This document shows positions 20,450 to 33,700 of a stretch of DNA of 64,000 bases, piece after piece. Made by a program: the position numbers and the translations under genes. Within the stretch, counting starts at the first letter, position 1; each line of letters opens with the position of its first letter. The stretch comes from Nectonema munidae (lineage: Eukaryota; Nematomorpha; Nectonematoida; Nectonematidae). A model generated the notes under the pieces. The model was not told the DNA's origin and ran no database searches. It saw nothing but the letters and a program-made list of their open reading frames with translations. The stretch spans positions 1 to 64,000 of the forward strand of contig JAUIRK010000731.1 of NCBI GenBank assembly GCA_030549495.1. The letters run 5' to 3'.

Positions 20450-21884
20450 ATTAACCTCATAAATTTATATTCTTTTTTCATTATAAAACAACTCTCCTAC
20501 AAAAGCCTAAATTTATTTGTAGATTTTTAAAAAATAATTTTAATTTTCTGTTCTCACACGCACAAATATTGAAGAAATATTTTTCTGGTGAAGTGTTAGG
20601 AAACTCTTCTTTATTATGTAATAAATATTCTCATAACCTGACGCGGGTGTACAACTTCATCTCCTACGATGGTTTCTATTCCCTAGTAACATTTTTTGGG
20701 GGTATAAAATATTAATCTACTTTATTTCGTTAGTACTTTCATATGGTGCAGGTGAAATGACTTCAAATTAATTTCATAGGCCCGTACTTGAACTAAAAAT
20801 TTCACCCAAAATTTTTTTTTCACGAGAAGTTAAAATAATTTTTTTAATTTTTCCATTCGTACACTTATAAATAAAATATTTTCTGAAAAAAAATTGGAAA
20901 AATTTCATTCAATTTTTAAAAAAATTATTTTTGTCCAAAAAAAGTTGCCATTTTTAACGCGATTCTTTTTTAATTAAAATAAATTATTTTTTTCTAATTT
21001 TTACATTAACTTATTCAAAATTGCTTACATTTATTTTAAAATTTCAAAAATTTTTGATATATATTTTTGATTTTAACTATTTTTTAAAAAAATTGTGTTA
21101 AAATTTACAAATTTTAATTTTGAAATAGAACCTTATGCGAGAGTTTTTTAAAAACATTTTAAACCATGCCTATCTTAAAGAGAGATCCTTTCCCGCATTT
21201 TTCATTTCGTTTCGTTTTTGAAAAAATTTCAAAATTTTTTTATAATCCTTGGAACAATATGGACAATTTTCCTATTTTTCACAATATTTTAGCGTGTAAA
21301 ATGAATAATTACATATTTTTTTTCTTTTTTTGCATATTCATAAAATATACCTAATATTTCTTTTATCATTCTGAATAACGAAATTAACTTTATTTTACTA
21401 TAAATATTTTCATCATATAGTTTTCATGAAATAAAACTACAATTTCAAAGTTAAGTCTTTTATGTAGAATTATTGGAATAATGCTTTCATGTATGTAAAA
21501 TATTTTTTGAAAAATTTTATTTTATTTTTTTAGCATTTTACGATAGATAAACGTTTGAAAAAGAAGCTTATAGAAAAAAATGATAGTTGTGAATAGTAAA
21601 TATCATGGATTTTATTCAAAATTTAAATATTCATAATTTTGACTTTATAACAGAGGTGCACATCCTAAAAAATTTTTGGGGGAGGGGAGCGAACTTTTTG
21701 CTTTTGCTATAATTTTCGTTTTTTATATAAAAGAATTTTTGTGCAATGAACACAGCACCATTATTATCTGACACTATAATTGCACTGCAATCTCTCAGTC
21801 TCACCATAACCGAGAATAACAACTAGACTAATTTTATCAAGTATTTACCTTGTTTGTAATTCTGATTGCATCACTACATTCTAG
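18381..21884. other. AT-rich region without recognisable genes
   Basis: Nothing resembles a known protein. Short frames near 18,534-18,758 and 18,932-19,153 show no family signature. 20,270-20,450 is a low-complexity A/T block with a poly-A run of about 28 at 20,420-20,447. 20,790-21,130 is another A/T-rich block. About 21,650-21,710 contains GTGCACATCCTAAAAAA and GGGGGAGGGG, resembling the edge of a dispersed repeat. Confidence 0.5.
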
Positions 21885-23900
21885 CTCACTGGTTTTCAAA
21901 CAGGAGTTCGAGTTGCAGTACGGGATCGCGAAGTAGTTCGATGGGGACCGAAAAGGGGTCATTCAGTGGATCGTTTTGCGCAACACATTGCACGCATATT
22001 GGGTCATTTGCGATTTTTGCTAACAAGTCACATTTAAAAGAATAAATAAATTAGCTTTTAAACTATTTTTACTTTTTTATTCCTTTTCAAGCTTGATTTT
22101 ATAGATGTAAATGTGCATTTTTAATTAAATATGCCTCTCATACTTGAAACTTTGTTTTACTGCATTTATGTCTTGTAGGGAAGAGGAACCTAGGTGTCTT
22201 TTGTGTTCTGAAATGTTAGCATCCATTTTATAAAGCCCGGCAAGTGAAGCCTGCACTGGAAGCGAAGCACTCGAGTTCAGTAAACAAAACGATTTACTAT
22301 TTTAAACGTCGGGCTGAACGATTGCACAAATCCAGGCTTGATAACATAGGAATGTTTTTGCAAAATATTAAATATGCTTTGAAAGCTTTCTAAAAAGTTT
22401 TAAAAATTACTCTACAATATTGGAGAACAGTTGATAGAACAGTTGATATTGCCTTGCTACAAAGATATCAGATTGAATGTGCTAACAAGTTCTGAACTTG
22501 TAAAATTGAAGCATATCTTTCTGTCAAACAATGCCGTTAGAAGGCTATAAAATAATATAAATTACAATGGAGAACAGTTGATATTGCCTTGCTGCAAATA
22601 TATCATATTGAAAGTGTTAAGAAGTTATGAACTTGTAAAATTTAAACATCTTCCTGGCAAACGAACGATACTGTTAGAAGGCTAATAGGAGAAATGTCTG
22701 ATGACATATCAGAAGGGGTTTTATTGATTCTGAATTCAGTTTTCAACTCTTTTGCAATTCAGCTTGATGAAACGATGGATCGCACGTACAATATGTACTT
22801 GTTAGACAATTTTTTGTTTTACAAAAAAACTCTTAGCAATAGACGACAACAAGGGAAATATTTGATAAGGCAGACAATTTTTACAGCATTTTAAGCCAAA
22901 ACATCCACTTGCAGTGGGTACTGACCGTGATCTAGCAATTGTTTGTTCTAGTTTACAGACTGATTAAGCAAGAATCTTCAAATCTAATTGGCACCGAGTG
23001 GGTTATTCATCGCTACGCCTTAATAATGAAAACCATACTTGATTGGTTGAAAAATGTTCTCAATGAAGCCATTAAAACTGCGTATAATTAAAGCAAATGC
23101 ATTCAACCCTTGTTTGATTTCAGATTTATGCAAACAAAATGATTCCGAATTTGAAAAACTCTTGCTTCACTCAAATGTAAAGTGGCTCTCAAAAAGAAAA
23201 CTTTTGAAGCGATACTATGGAAAGAAATCCAGCAATTTCTGCAAACCAAACCAGACACATGTATAATTTTCTGATGTTTTATGAATTGCCTTAACGTTGC
23301 GCTGTAAGGAAAAGAGATCACAGTACTCCATTGTCATCAAAAATTGTCAACTTTTAAATTTAAACTGCAATTATGGCATTCTTAGACAAGAAAAATCTTG
23401 TTCGGTTGAACATATTTGTTGTCCTGGAGGCCATAAAATACCGTTTAGTATATCTTAGCCAAGAAATTTCTCTTTATTTTTCTAACCTACAAAAATTTGA
23501 AAAATACTATCAATTTATTCCTAACCTGTCTATAATCTCCATTAGTAATCTGGGTTCAAAAATCTTCTTAATTCAAGAACAGTTTATTGATTTGATTAAT
23601 GATTGAGGAGGTGCAAAGCATCTTTTTTTGTGAAATGTCTCAGCAATTTTTCGATTGTAATCGGACAGTCCTATGCTGATGTTGCAAAGGTGGTTTTGAA
23701 AGATCTGATTCGATTTGCCATTGTGTGAACTAGCGTTTTCCACGCTACTTTCCATTCAAAAGAAATCTCGAAGCAAATAGGAAAATGGATATGAGAGTTG
23801 CATTGGCCAAAACAGAGCCAAACTTAGACAAACTGGTTTTAGCAAAGCTGATGCATTCATCCCATTAATTGGATTATCCAGACACTTTTGGGATAAATAA
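21885..23900 (+). pseudogene. Second hAT transposase relic, ZBED5-like, heavily decayed
   Basis: The left edge has CTGGTTTTCAAACAGGAGTTCG (about 21,890), typical of hAT termini. Coding remnants appear in the right order. A CLLCSEML finger start is at ~22,195. VKPALEAKHSSSVNKTIYYF and KRRAERLHKSRLDNIG lie at about 22,245-22,350. MSDDISEGVLLILNSVFNSFAIQLDETMDRT, which contains the conserved FAIQLDE catalytic-region motif, is at 22,694-22,795. A TEWVIHRYALIMKTI piece is at about 22,995-23,040, and an IKTAYN...KWLSKRKLLKRY region at about 23,070-23,210. FLDKKNLVRLNIF... is at 23,376-23,606. Many frame changes and stops separate them. It is more decayed and more AT-rich than the hAT relic at 4.4-5.4 kb, hence older. 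Confidence 0.75.
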
Positions 23901-26900
23901 TTGTGTCAATTTTTAGTACAGAACTTTATATGTTGATTTATTCTTTTTAAATGTGAGCCCGAGCTATTAAAAAATTATAAAGACCTTCAAGCCGAAAATT
24001 TTTACAACGTTTGTGAACAACTCTTCAAGCTGAACAACAAGGGAACAAAATCATTCATATATGATAGATCACTACTCATTGGGTGTGATTAAAATTTTAT
24101 CCCTCGTTATTTCCATACACCAATTACAATTATTAAAAAGAATGATCACAGTTTATCTGTATAGTCATCGCTAGATATGCTATCCTCCAACCAAGTAGAG
24201 GTTTCATACCATGACTTCAAATATGATCTCTTTTGTAAGTCTTTAGGGAATAGCTTTGGTTGAGCTGATTTTATATATGGTGTTCGAAGGTTGGTAATAC
24301 AGTCAGACCTCATTTATCCTAGAGTAGATTATTCGACAACCCCGCTATCCCATGCAATATTGATCAAGAGTAAGATTTTTCTCAGCCTTTCATCTCATTA
24401 ATTGTCAACAAGCCTGGTTCATATCAAGTGAATTGGTCAGGTGGATTGATTACTCTGCACTGAAGAAATGCATCGTTGCTTTAAGTTAAATTTTAAAATT
24501 TTTAGCAACGAAATGTCACCAAACTAGATCAATAGCACAGACAAACAAAGAATCATCTTATAGAATCTTCATATTCTACCTACACACTTCATTGAAAATA
24601 TATTTAGCACTTGTGTTTTGAAGCCGTGAATTTAGATTAGGCTCTTTTAAATAGAAATTGAAGGCTTAAAATTTTTGCAAGAAAACTTGCTATTAGTACA
24701 AACCTTAAATTATAAATGATCTTTTCCATTCCCTAAGTTATACGCCTGCTTTGTAGATATTGACATAAGCACAAGATTTCGTGCACAGTGAAAAGATTAT
24801 TTTATCAAGACCAAGTTTTTGTCCATCAATGTGGAAAGGTGAGTCGAGTTCCAAGAGCATGACAAAAAAACTAGCGAAAGCACACATAAGTTTATCAAAA
24901 TTCCGAACTAATCTTTACAGAAGGCCTTTGCACACCCGTAAAAATACTTTCTGGATGCGTCCATGCCATATCTCAGCGCCTAATCGAAATATATTCTCTA
25001 GTTTTCCAAACTAGTGAGCGTATCGAGATTTATAACATATCATCTTTCATATAAATTCATCATCACCCTTCTTTATTTCAGTTATTTCCACAAAAGCGTG
25101 TCAAATTTCGATTTTGTTTTACGTCGACTTCAGCTTTTTTTAATCATTATTTTCTTTAGTTCAGGAATTTATTCTACTCATTATTTCAAAAAACTTCTTT
25201 CCAAGCTTTTACAATTCTTTCAAAATTTTCAACATAAATGAGCAAAAAAGGTAGCCAACTTTTTCTTTTAGCCTAGCTCACTAAAAAGTACAAGTTAATG
25301 ATTTTAGAGACATTGACTGGTAATCTTTTGTTTAGTTGGTTTGTAAACTTTTAACTAAATAAAAAGTCTTTCAACTGAAGTATATTAAAAACGTGTTTTT
25401 GCTTTTTGATTTTGATATTTTTACGCAATCTATATTGCGTAGAAAAAATAGACTGCTAAAAAAGTTAGTAACGGGACATTTGGCCGAACAAAAATTAAAA
25501 AAAAGCCCATTCGGCCCAATGGAAGATCTGTGATGTAACTTACTTCTAGTAGATAAAATTATTCATCAAATAATTTGTGTGAATAATAAAAAAAACAAAT
25601 TATACTGTAGATTTGTAATCAACCATGTCATGTCAAACAATTTGGCAATGTTGCTTCGAATAGATAAGTTATTCTTCACATAATTTTTTATAGAAGTTAA
25701 GAATAATAAAAAAAACAAAAATTACGCCGCATATTTGTATAGAGCAAAAGCCTGGAAACTTCCTGGAAGTTAAGAAACTCTACAGAAATGGTCAAATTGA
25801 ATGTACATGTGTCGGTAAAATGTTGATTTGTCCAAAGGTCGCTTCGGTAAATTTTTCGGTCACGAAAAAGTTAGCTTTAACTTGGATATATGAACCTGCC
25901 TTATCAAAGGAACTTTGATAACCCATTTACGACCAATGTTCCCAAAGGGAGCGCAGACGAATTCCTACTTTAAATGGAATTACTTAAGTCGCCTGCTTTG
26001 CTTGGGCTCAAATGGGATTTTATTAAACAGGGAAAGAAGTGTTACTGGGACGCAAAAGTTGACTTAACTCCCCCGGTGATTCTATTATATTGCTCGCCTC
26101 TAACTTTCCCAACATCGCGATCAGAGTCACTCCTAATTGAAACTTGTGAAAATCTAGTTTACGCATAGCGTTTGTTGGAACGTGGGTCAAAAGTGTCTGC
26201 TAGAAATACATGTTAACACTCTAGATAGATCGAGGACACTGAGGCGTGGCCGGCCACACCAGAAACGATTAGAAGAGACCTTACGGCTTACGCACACTTG
26301 CACTTGCCACTTTTCCGAAATTGGCATGTTTCTGGGTTTTGGTGAATCCGAGGCATGAGAATATGGCGAGTTTTGATAGCCCTGTTCTCCTTCGCAGAAG
26401 AAAAAGAGAGAGGGCGGCAAAATAAGAGAAGAAAAATCGCGTGCGTGAAAGAAATGTGAATCAAATTAGAGATTCGCCATGAATATTTGAGTGGTGTAAG
26501 CCAGAAGTAGGTGAGGAGAGCTCGAGAAACTACAAGTCTTCTTTTCGTCATCCTCTCTTATTTTCGTCATCCTTGCGCAAAGTCAGTTGTCGTGATGGCT
26601 GATGATAATATGAGCGTGTTATAAATTGTCATGGTGTGTTCTATGAAGTTATTTCTTTTTTGCTTGCTCTACTTGTGCATGTCTCCATTTTGTTTTGTTG
26701 GTGCAACAGCAGTTGATACGAGTAAGCCGAATAATAAATATTATTTATCCAAATCACACAAATACTTGGAATAGTTGGCGTGCTCTGAGATCAGGAGATT
26801 CTTCCACCACTCAACGCACTCGCCTGCCAGAATGAGGTGGTCCTCCCTCTTGCCTCATTTTTCACATTGTTAGCGCAGCGTGCTGGTATTTATTATCTAT

Positions 26901-27248
26901 CTACAATCAAATCACATCGTGTGCGTGTATTTGGGCTTGTTGGAGAAATGCAGAATCCGCTCTCTTTCTCGCAATGAAGACACAACTACCGCCTCCTCCT
27001 TTTGTGTATCTGCAAATCACCGCGCTCTGCATTTCTCCGCCTTCCACATTTCCCATCCTAAGCTGCTTTCCTTTTTGACCAGCACTAGAGCACGTTGCTA
27101 TCATCTTACCCATACATCACATTTTCCGTGCTTACAAGTTACACAAATCGAAGAAGTTTGTATCATCTGCACTTTATTCGTGTGCCGGTTGCAACGGTTA
27201 GCTAGTTAGCCTCTAAGTTTGCTCAATTGCTTAGCTAAAAATAGAAGC
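23901..27248. other. Region without assigned genes; GC-richer block 26,190-27,230
   Basis: No protein family is visible. 25,480-25,530 contains TTTGGCCGAACAAAA and CCCATTCGGCCCAATGG, an imperfect inverted pair that may be the termini of a very short MITE. 26,190-27,230 is richer in GC and CpG than the surroundings and has several short frames on both strands but no recognisable domain. Lying 3-4 kb upstream of the TEAD coding start, it could hold promoter or 5' UTR sequence, but nothing proves it. Confidence 0.4.
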
Positions 27249-27259
27249 TACCTGTCTAG

Positions 27260-28158
27260 CCAGGAATGTGACTCAAGGGGAGCTTGAATATTCAGGGGCA
27301 CATGAATTTTTGACTTTTCAAGGGTGCTTATCTATCAATTATAAGTATACGCAACGTCAAATTCTCATATGAAATATTAACGTATATTCAAAAAATCTTA
27401 CTCTAATAATAATTTAAAAAATTATATAACAACAAATAAATACTAATTTGAAAAATCAACGGATTTTTCGCAGACTTAATCTTTGGTTCAAAATTATTTT
27501 TTTACAACGTTATTTTTTGACGAATTTATCAAATGTCATTTGTGGTGAATTTATTTTCAAAGTGTAGTAAACTCAACTGAGATCCTCTATTAAGTGTCAT
27601 CGTTCTTCGATGACAAGAATCCACTCTTTAAAAGGCAGAAAAAGTGCATTCAACTATAAAAGCAATTTGTTTTAAAATATCCACCCCACCTAATTTTAAA
27701 ACAAACTCGTTTATTTAAGATTAAAACAGTTTTATTTGTAAACTTAAATCATTCGGTTTTGTATTGAAATATTTTTCGTAAGATTATTTCTAACTGGGAA
27801 AAATACGCTCCACTCAGCTTAAATTAACCTGAAGTTAAGCAGCTTTTAAGCTTTTTTATAGTTAAGGGTATCGTTTTTTTTAAAGCTTAATAGAGGTTCC
27901 GGTTTCTCAGCGTTAATAAAGTGGCTATTACCCGAGCTTAGAGTTTCAAAAGATTCCCAAAGTTTCATATTATAGTTTGTAAACTGTTTATGAACTAGGA
28001 ATTATCATTATTTCAAAAACAAGTCTACCTAGAGGATTTAAGTTGATCATCATACGACTGGGCATTTTTATACAATCAATATATCATATATCTATCAGGT
28101 CCTTTTTTGATGGTCAATGTCCCTCCTCCTACCAGCTGCCCCACTGGAGGCGCCCCTG
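27260..28158. mobile_element. Probable non-autonomous DNA transposon, ~0.9 kb
   Basis: An 11-bp direct repeat TACCTGTCTAG flanks the block (27,249-27,259 and 28,159-28,169). The right end complement begins CAGGGGCGCCTCCAGTGGGG, a hAT-like terminus. The left end CAGGAATGTGACTCAAGGGG aligns to it mainly with transitions. The core is AT-rich, non-coding, and has an internal CAGGGGCAC near 27,293. The 11-bp duplication is longer than the 8 bp usual for hAT, so part of it may be chance. Confidence 0.55.
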
Positions 28159-28169
28159 TACCTGTCTAG

Positions 28170-30581
28170 TTTCCACAAATGAATAAAATGGGTCCCAAGT
28201 GACCCATAAGACATTTTTTACCTTTTTTTTTAAAATACAAAACCTTTTTGCTAATTGTCATTCAACTTAAATTGCGTAGTTTCTCAATTTTTTCATCAAA
28301 TAATTATTAAAATTATTAAAATTTGGTATAGAAAATCAGCAATTGATTATCATCATCCTTGATTCACTCTCTATTTTTCAACTACTCTCTTTTTTCTATT
28401 TGATAGTTTGCCTTTTGGATGTGTCCTTTTTTCATTTTAATTTGGCATCTTAATAAATGATCATACAGAATGTTTATTCACCAAACGGAAACTCCAAGAA
28501 AATATATACGAAGTGAGAGAATATAAAGAGTACACCGATTTATTGATTTGGCCTAAGAATCGGGACAATTTTTTTGCCATTGAACTTCAAAAATGCCTTT
28601 CAACAAAAAGGACATAGACAATATTGACAATATAGTTTGATTCATAATGCCATGTTATAGCTGCGAAAGGACGGGTTCATACAGCAACGTATGTTAAATA
28701 TTGCAAGTGGAGAGTAAATATGTGGTTAATTCTGGAAGGTTGGATGATTACTTACTTAAAGCCTTAGTTTGTTAAAATCTTATGTCTTAAAGTGCCTACT
28801 CTAGTCTAAACACCAATGTTGTTAAAATCAGAGAGAATTTGGCTATACATGTTTGCGAAAATAAATATGTAGACTTTCAGACTTTTTTGCATACGAATCT
28901 TCAGACTTCGATGCATTATTTTTAGATTCATTTCTGAAGTATCATGTTCATGTTTATACTCTTAATTAACCGTTGGTTGACATCGCTTTCTTCTTTATCA
29001 GTTATAGTTTATCATCTGTTAATATTATTTATGCAGGGATATAATTGTTGGAATATATAAATTTATGATACAAAAGTTAAATCAAAATTTTAATTAGAGA
29101 GAGAAATTTTAACTCTAAAGCCGACATTTGGTGCTTTTCCTCCAAAAAGACGCACTTCTAGTTGGTCTACATTCATTGTCTTACATGAGATGACCTTGAT
29201 GTTTATTTTGTGATTTACCTTTTTCATTTTGAGCACTATTTTGCCATTCTACTTTCAGATTTTTTTGTACCGCTTCTTTTTTACCTATTCTTTCATCTTG
29301 TCTTTTCAAGGCTTCATACTTCAATTTCTTTTTTTGCTTGAAAGAAAAATAAGCAAACAGTTCTCACTTTTACTTTTTGTTCGTATAATGCTTGTGAGAA
29401 AAGTTAAATGTAAGGTAAATTCCCACTCCATTACTTTTCAATGTCGGGCACATGGAACTTTGTGTTTCACTCGAGTCTCCAGACGTGCTCCCATTCCCTC
29501 AATTGATTTCATCACAAATCTTTTATCGCTGTTTTGGTATGAGTCTGGCTGAATGCAAGCATTTGGGAATTGACCGCACTTTAGATCACGCAACGCATTT
29601 CCAACATCTTTTAGTTCTCACAATCCAAATTTTTCTTATCAACATAACCTCAAACTCAGAACCTCAAAATGTTAAATAAGTAATGCAACGCGCACTTCTA
29701 CGACTCAAGCAACTGCAGTCGTCTTTTTCAAAAATACCAGAGCCTACTGCTTCTTAAATTTTGATATTTTTATTAAGCTAAATCATTTGTACAATCCAGA
29801 AATAATATGAATGTTCACATAATTCTATAGCACCCATTTTTAGTAATAGGACAAAGATTAGGAGCCAGAAATAACGCTCTTTCCAAATATAACATCGGGC
29901 TCAGAAGCATCGGATATATTGTTCTTTTGTCCAAGACAACTTGCCTACTTCACTAAATTTTCCTTCACTTGAGAGAGCTCTGCCTCACAGATCACAAAGA
30001 AGTTGTGAGGTCGCATAATTCAACAAATGGAGTCTACATTTTAAATAGGAAACCCCTCCAAAATATCGAACCTTCAGCCAAACCTTTAATCTGTTTTTTG
30101 ATTTGTCATTTAAATCAGTGACGGGATGCATAACGTGATGCTGCAACCATTTTTGGGTTTCTTAGGGTTGTTCTGTAAGAAGATGTTTCTTATAATGTTT
30201 TGATTACTTGAACTTTTTTTTCATTTCAAATAGACGCCGCGTTGCATTAAATGCCCCACTGAAGTCCACTTCTAAGCATATCGTTATTGGCCGGTTTACT
30301 AAATTTCTTTTGTAATTCCTTGACATTAATCAAATTTTCATCGCATGTGCACTTGTAATGCTCAATTTGTTTATTTATTTCATAAGTTTTGTTGATTTAT
30401 TTTTAAATATATCATATTGTGAGATAAACTGCATAACTCTGGGATTGATAAGCTGTTTATTACTAACACAAAGATATGCAGCTAAATCTTTTGATTGGGT
30501 GAGTCAAGTAGGAAGCTTGATAAAAGTCATTTAAATCATAAATGTGCGATTATTTTGAAAGGATCCGCGAAACTGGAGTAA
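28170..30581. other. Region upstream of the TEAD coding start, nothing recognised
   Basis: AT-rich, with short unassigned frames (for example 29,229-29,679) lacking any family signature. Any 5' UTR exons of the TEAD gene would be expected here or further left, but I cannot place them. Confidence 0.4.
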
Positions 30582-30786
30582 ATGTCAATGATCTCAAACA
30601 TGAATTCGCCCAACGACCTCTCGTATGAAGAAAGCAACTACGACTGCATCAAAAAGAAGGAGTTGATCGCGGACGCTGAAGGTGTCTGGAGTCCCGACAT
30701 CGAGCAGAGTTTCCAAGAAGCGCTGGCAATCTACCCGCCCTGCGGAAGACGCAAGATCATTCTCTCGGAAGAAGGCAAGATGTACG
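30582..30786 (+). CDS. sd/TEAD-like: TEAD exon 1: N-terminus and first half of TEA domain
   Basis: Encodes 68 codons plus one base. A short acidic/Asn-rich leader ([20 protein letters not shown]) is followed by [19 protein letters not shown]...[19 protein letters not shown], helix 1 and the loop of the TEA domain. The TEA part differs from the usual sequence at only one or two positions (Glu for Asp in LSDEG). Three ATGs in frame lie close together (codons 1, 3 and 7); the first follows an in-frame stop. The exon ends TAC G|GTAAGA, a strong donor in phase 1. The leader is much shorter than in fly Scalloped. Confidence 0.95.
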
Positions 30787-33700
30787 GTAAGAAGGCTTTT
30801 TCTACCAAAATCTTGAATTAATGACGTCTTGCTATAAATCATGCATGCTTATAATTGCTGACTGCAAAGCTGGCAGGCAAATTATCCCTCGAGCGTCTCG
30901 TTGTTGTTCTTTGTGCACAACATCAACTCCACTCCTCTTGCAAAATTGATAGGGACTTGGCTGAGTGTGCACTTTACTCACGAAGCTCGTTTTGCGCGCT
31001 AATTTCTTTTCCAATAAGAAAGCACTTTCACCCAAACCATTCTCTCATCATCAGTGCTTTCACTTCAAGGTCAATCAATATGTCCTGCCACAGGACAATG
31101 GCCAGCGTTTCCTAATCCAAACCACCAAAACGTAGGACAACCGGTTGTGATTTAATGTCAATCGATATACCCTGCCTGATGCCTAACTCTAATGTCTCCT
31201 CCTCCTGAAGTGGTGGCAGAGAAACGTGTAATGCTGAGTTTCTCTTATGCGGTCCATTTGTTGTGTATCGCATAGTCAGCCCGGAACTGAATAAAGCAAC
31301 CTATTAGTCGGCTCCTTTTATATCAGTTTTTTATTCATCCACATTTTTCGTTATGTGAACAAATACTTGCTAAAATCACGATTTTTATTTTATTTACTCT
31401 TCCTAAACAAGAATATTTTCATAATTTCTAGCCTAAAGTTTCAGAGACCAAGTCCAAAAAACGTACTTTAATATGATACTCTTTTTTAAGAAACAAACAA
31501 TTCATGTTAATCGTCAAAAAAGAATTAGGAGTTCCTTTTTACCCAAATTATAAAGTTCAATTTTCATGCATAAGAATGCAGAAAGATAAAAATGATCAAT
31601 TATAACTTTGGCGTTTTTGTAACTTCCTATTTTTTAAACAATAAAGAGTATCGGGATAAAAATCTTCTTAAAAACTTTTAATTGAAAATAAATGTCTTAA
31701 TTCAAACTTATAAGAATCTTCCACTGCGTGTCCTCTTTTGCTTCAAATTTATTAATGATTCATTCGTACGACGATTCTCTAGAATTGTTCTACACTCCTT
31801 CTTTTCTCACTTGAAAGTCAGGCCATTTTAATTTTTTGATCTATTCTTTATCAAAATATGATTTCTAATTTTCTAACTTACTTTATTTTTATGATTAAAT
31901 CATAATTTAAAGAAATCTAATCAAGTGAAATCTAATCTATCTAATCAAGTGAAAGGTGTGAGGATGATCGCATGCTACTTTATTGAGGTGAAACTCAATC
32001 GAATTTTGGAAAATAAGAACACTTGGATACGCGATTTCACACTTCTATTTTGCAAACACTAAATGCAACCCAAAACATAAAAGAGTGTACGACGCGTTGA
32101 GTTCGCACACAACAGGCATCTGAGCTACGAAGATAATACTTCTCAGTCGATGAATGCGAAAAGGGTGATTGAGAAGAAGCATTTACAGGGAATCTACAGA
32201 AGTATGGGGAATTATTATCGACTCTATCAAAAAGAAAGAAACCAACTCTTCATTCAAAAAATGCATCATGCTTAGATAAATAAGCACAGTAAAATGATTA
32301 AGACGGAGAGTTAGGAGATTTTGCCTGCATAATAATTATAGAAAGTCAGGTGATGGAGCAAAAATAACTCACTCTGATCCAAGATGCATGCCCTAGCTCC
32401 CATGTTATACGACGTGCATTCCTAAAAAACAAACCAATACTTCTTTTTTTCACAGTTCAGTTGAGCGACACTCGCATCCTCCACCGTTTGGGACAGAGTT
32501 TGGGTGGGATTTTCTTAGAGCTCACTTTGGTATAATGAAAAAGATAAAAAGATGAAGAAGCTAAGTGCTCGTATGTACTTTCAAATTTTACTGATGTCCC
32601 TCTGCTCATATAACTTCGCTTATGAGCACTCTTTTTTGTATATATCTTTTACTCCTACTTATAACTCGGTATTTGTGCATTTTCAGTATCGCTGTAATTT
32701 AAATTTATATATATATATCTCCTATTTTGTACAGATTTATGTTTGTATGCACATTTTTGCTATCAATATATTTTATTTCAAGTTGATCATTTGTTGGGTT
32801 AATTTAATTCAAGCGCTTTTCGGGACATTTGAATATCCCGCAAAAGAAAAATAAAAGCTGTTGTACATATACAATTTTAAATCTATATTCTAGAACTATC
32901 TACTATTGCATATATGTATTATTATAATTACTTAATGTATGTTTTTTCTTTTCTTTGCAAATAAATCACTTTTTCTCGCAAATCTATTTATTCATCATTC
33001 TTCTAAAATAGGACATTTTATTTAAATAAAGGGTAGGAATTAATCCCAGATTTCGTATCCTGTTTTTGTATTTCAAGCACTTCTTTGTATGCTATTTTTG
33101 TTGTAACCCGCTAAAGTTTACGCAGTTCTCTGCGCTTCTTGAGCGGAGCAGTATTCCACGCGCCCGCACTCCAGAGACTCAGGGCAGGATGCGAGCGCGT
33201 GACATGAATTTTCCCTGCCTCGCGTCCACGTTCTTGCCCTACAAGCGAGCGCGTCTTTTTCTCTCCTCGCAAGCGCTGTCGAACTTCAAAGAAGCTCGGT
33301 GTCATTCATGTGAGCGCGCATCAATTCCCAGCGTAGCTTCCTTCTTTTCCTCGCTCAACACTCTCTTCCTTTGCATCCCTCACTTGGATGCGCCTTTCTT
33401 GAAATGTAGGCCTGCAAAACGTCTTTTAAAAAGCCTGCACTAACAACGTACCCCTCCCCCTCCACAACGTATGAATATTTTAGTTTGCAACTTCTCACAT
33501 TCGCAGCAACGAATGAGTAGGTCGTGTTTGCTGTGCTTCTTGAATGTCTTGGATAACGCAAGACGTTCGGACTGCAACCTATTTTTCAAAATTCCCCAAA
33601 CAAATTGTGCTATCGAGACCCTAGCCTAACCCCTTTTCAATCATAAAAATATTTACAAGACTTAAGGAACTATCAAACCAGTCTTTGTGAAGTGGCAGTC

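Noticed and set aside
26880-27209. A 109-codon frame upstream of TEAD
   Set aside because: No homology, no splice or start evidence, and a comparable antisense frame is present.
33066-33443. A 125-codon plus-strand frame as a host gene
   Set aside because: No domain, no start context, overlapping frames on the other strand and GC-rich composition that by itself lengthens open frames.
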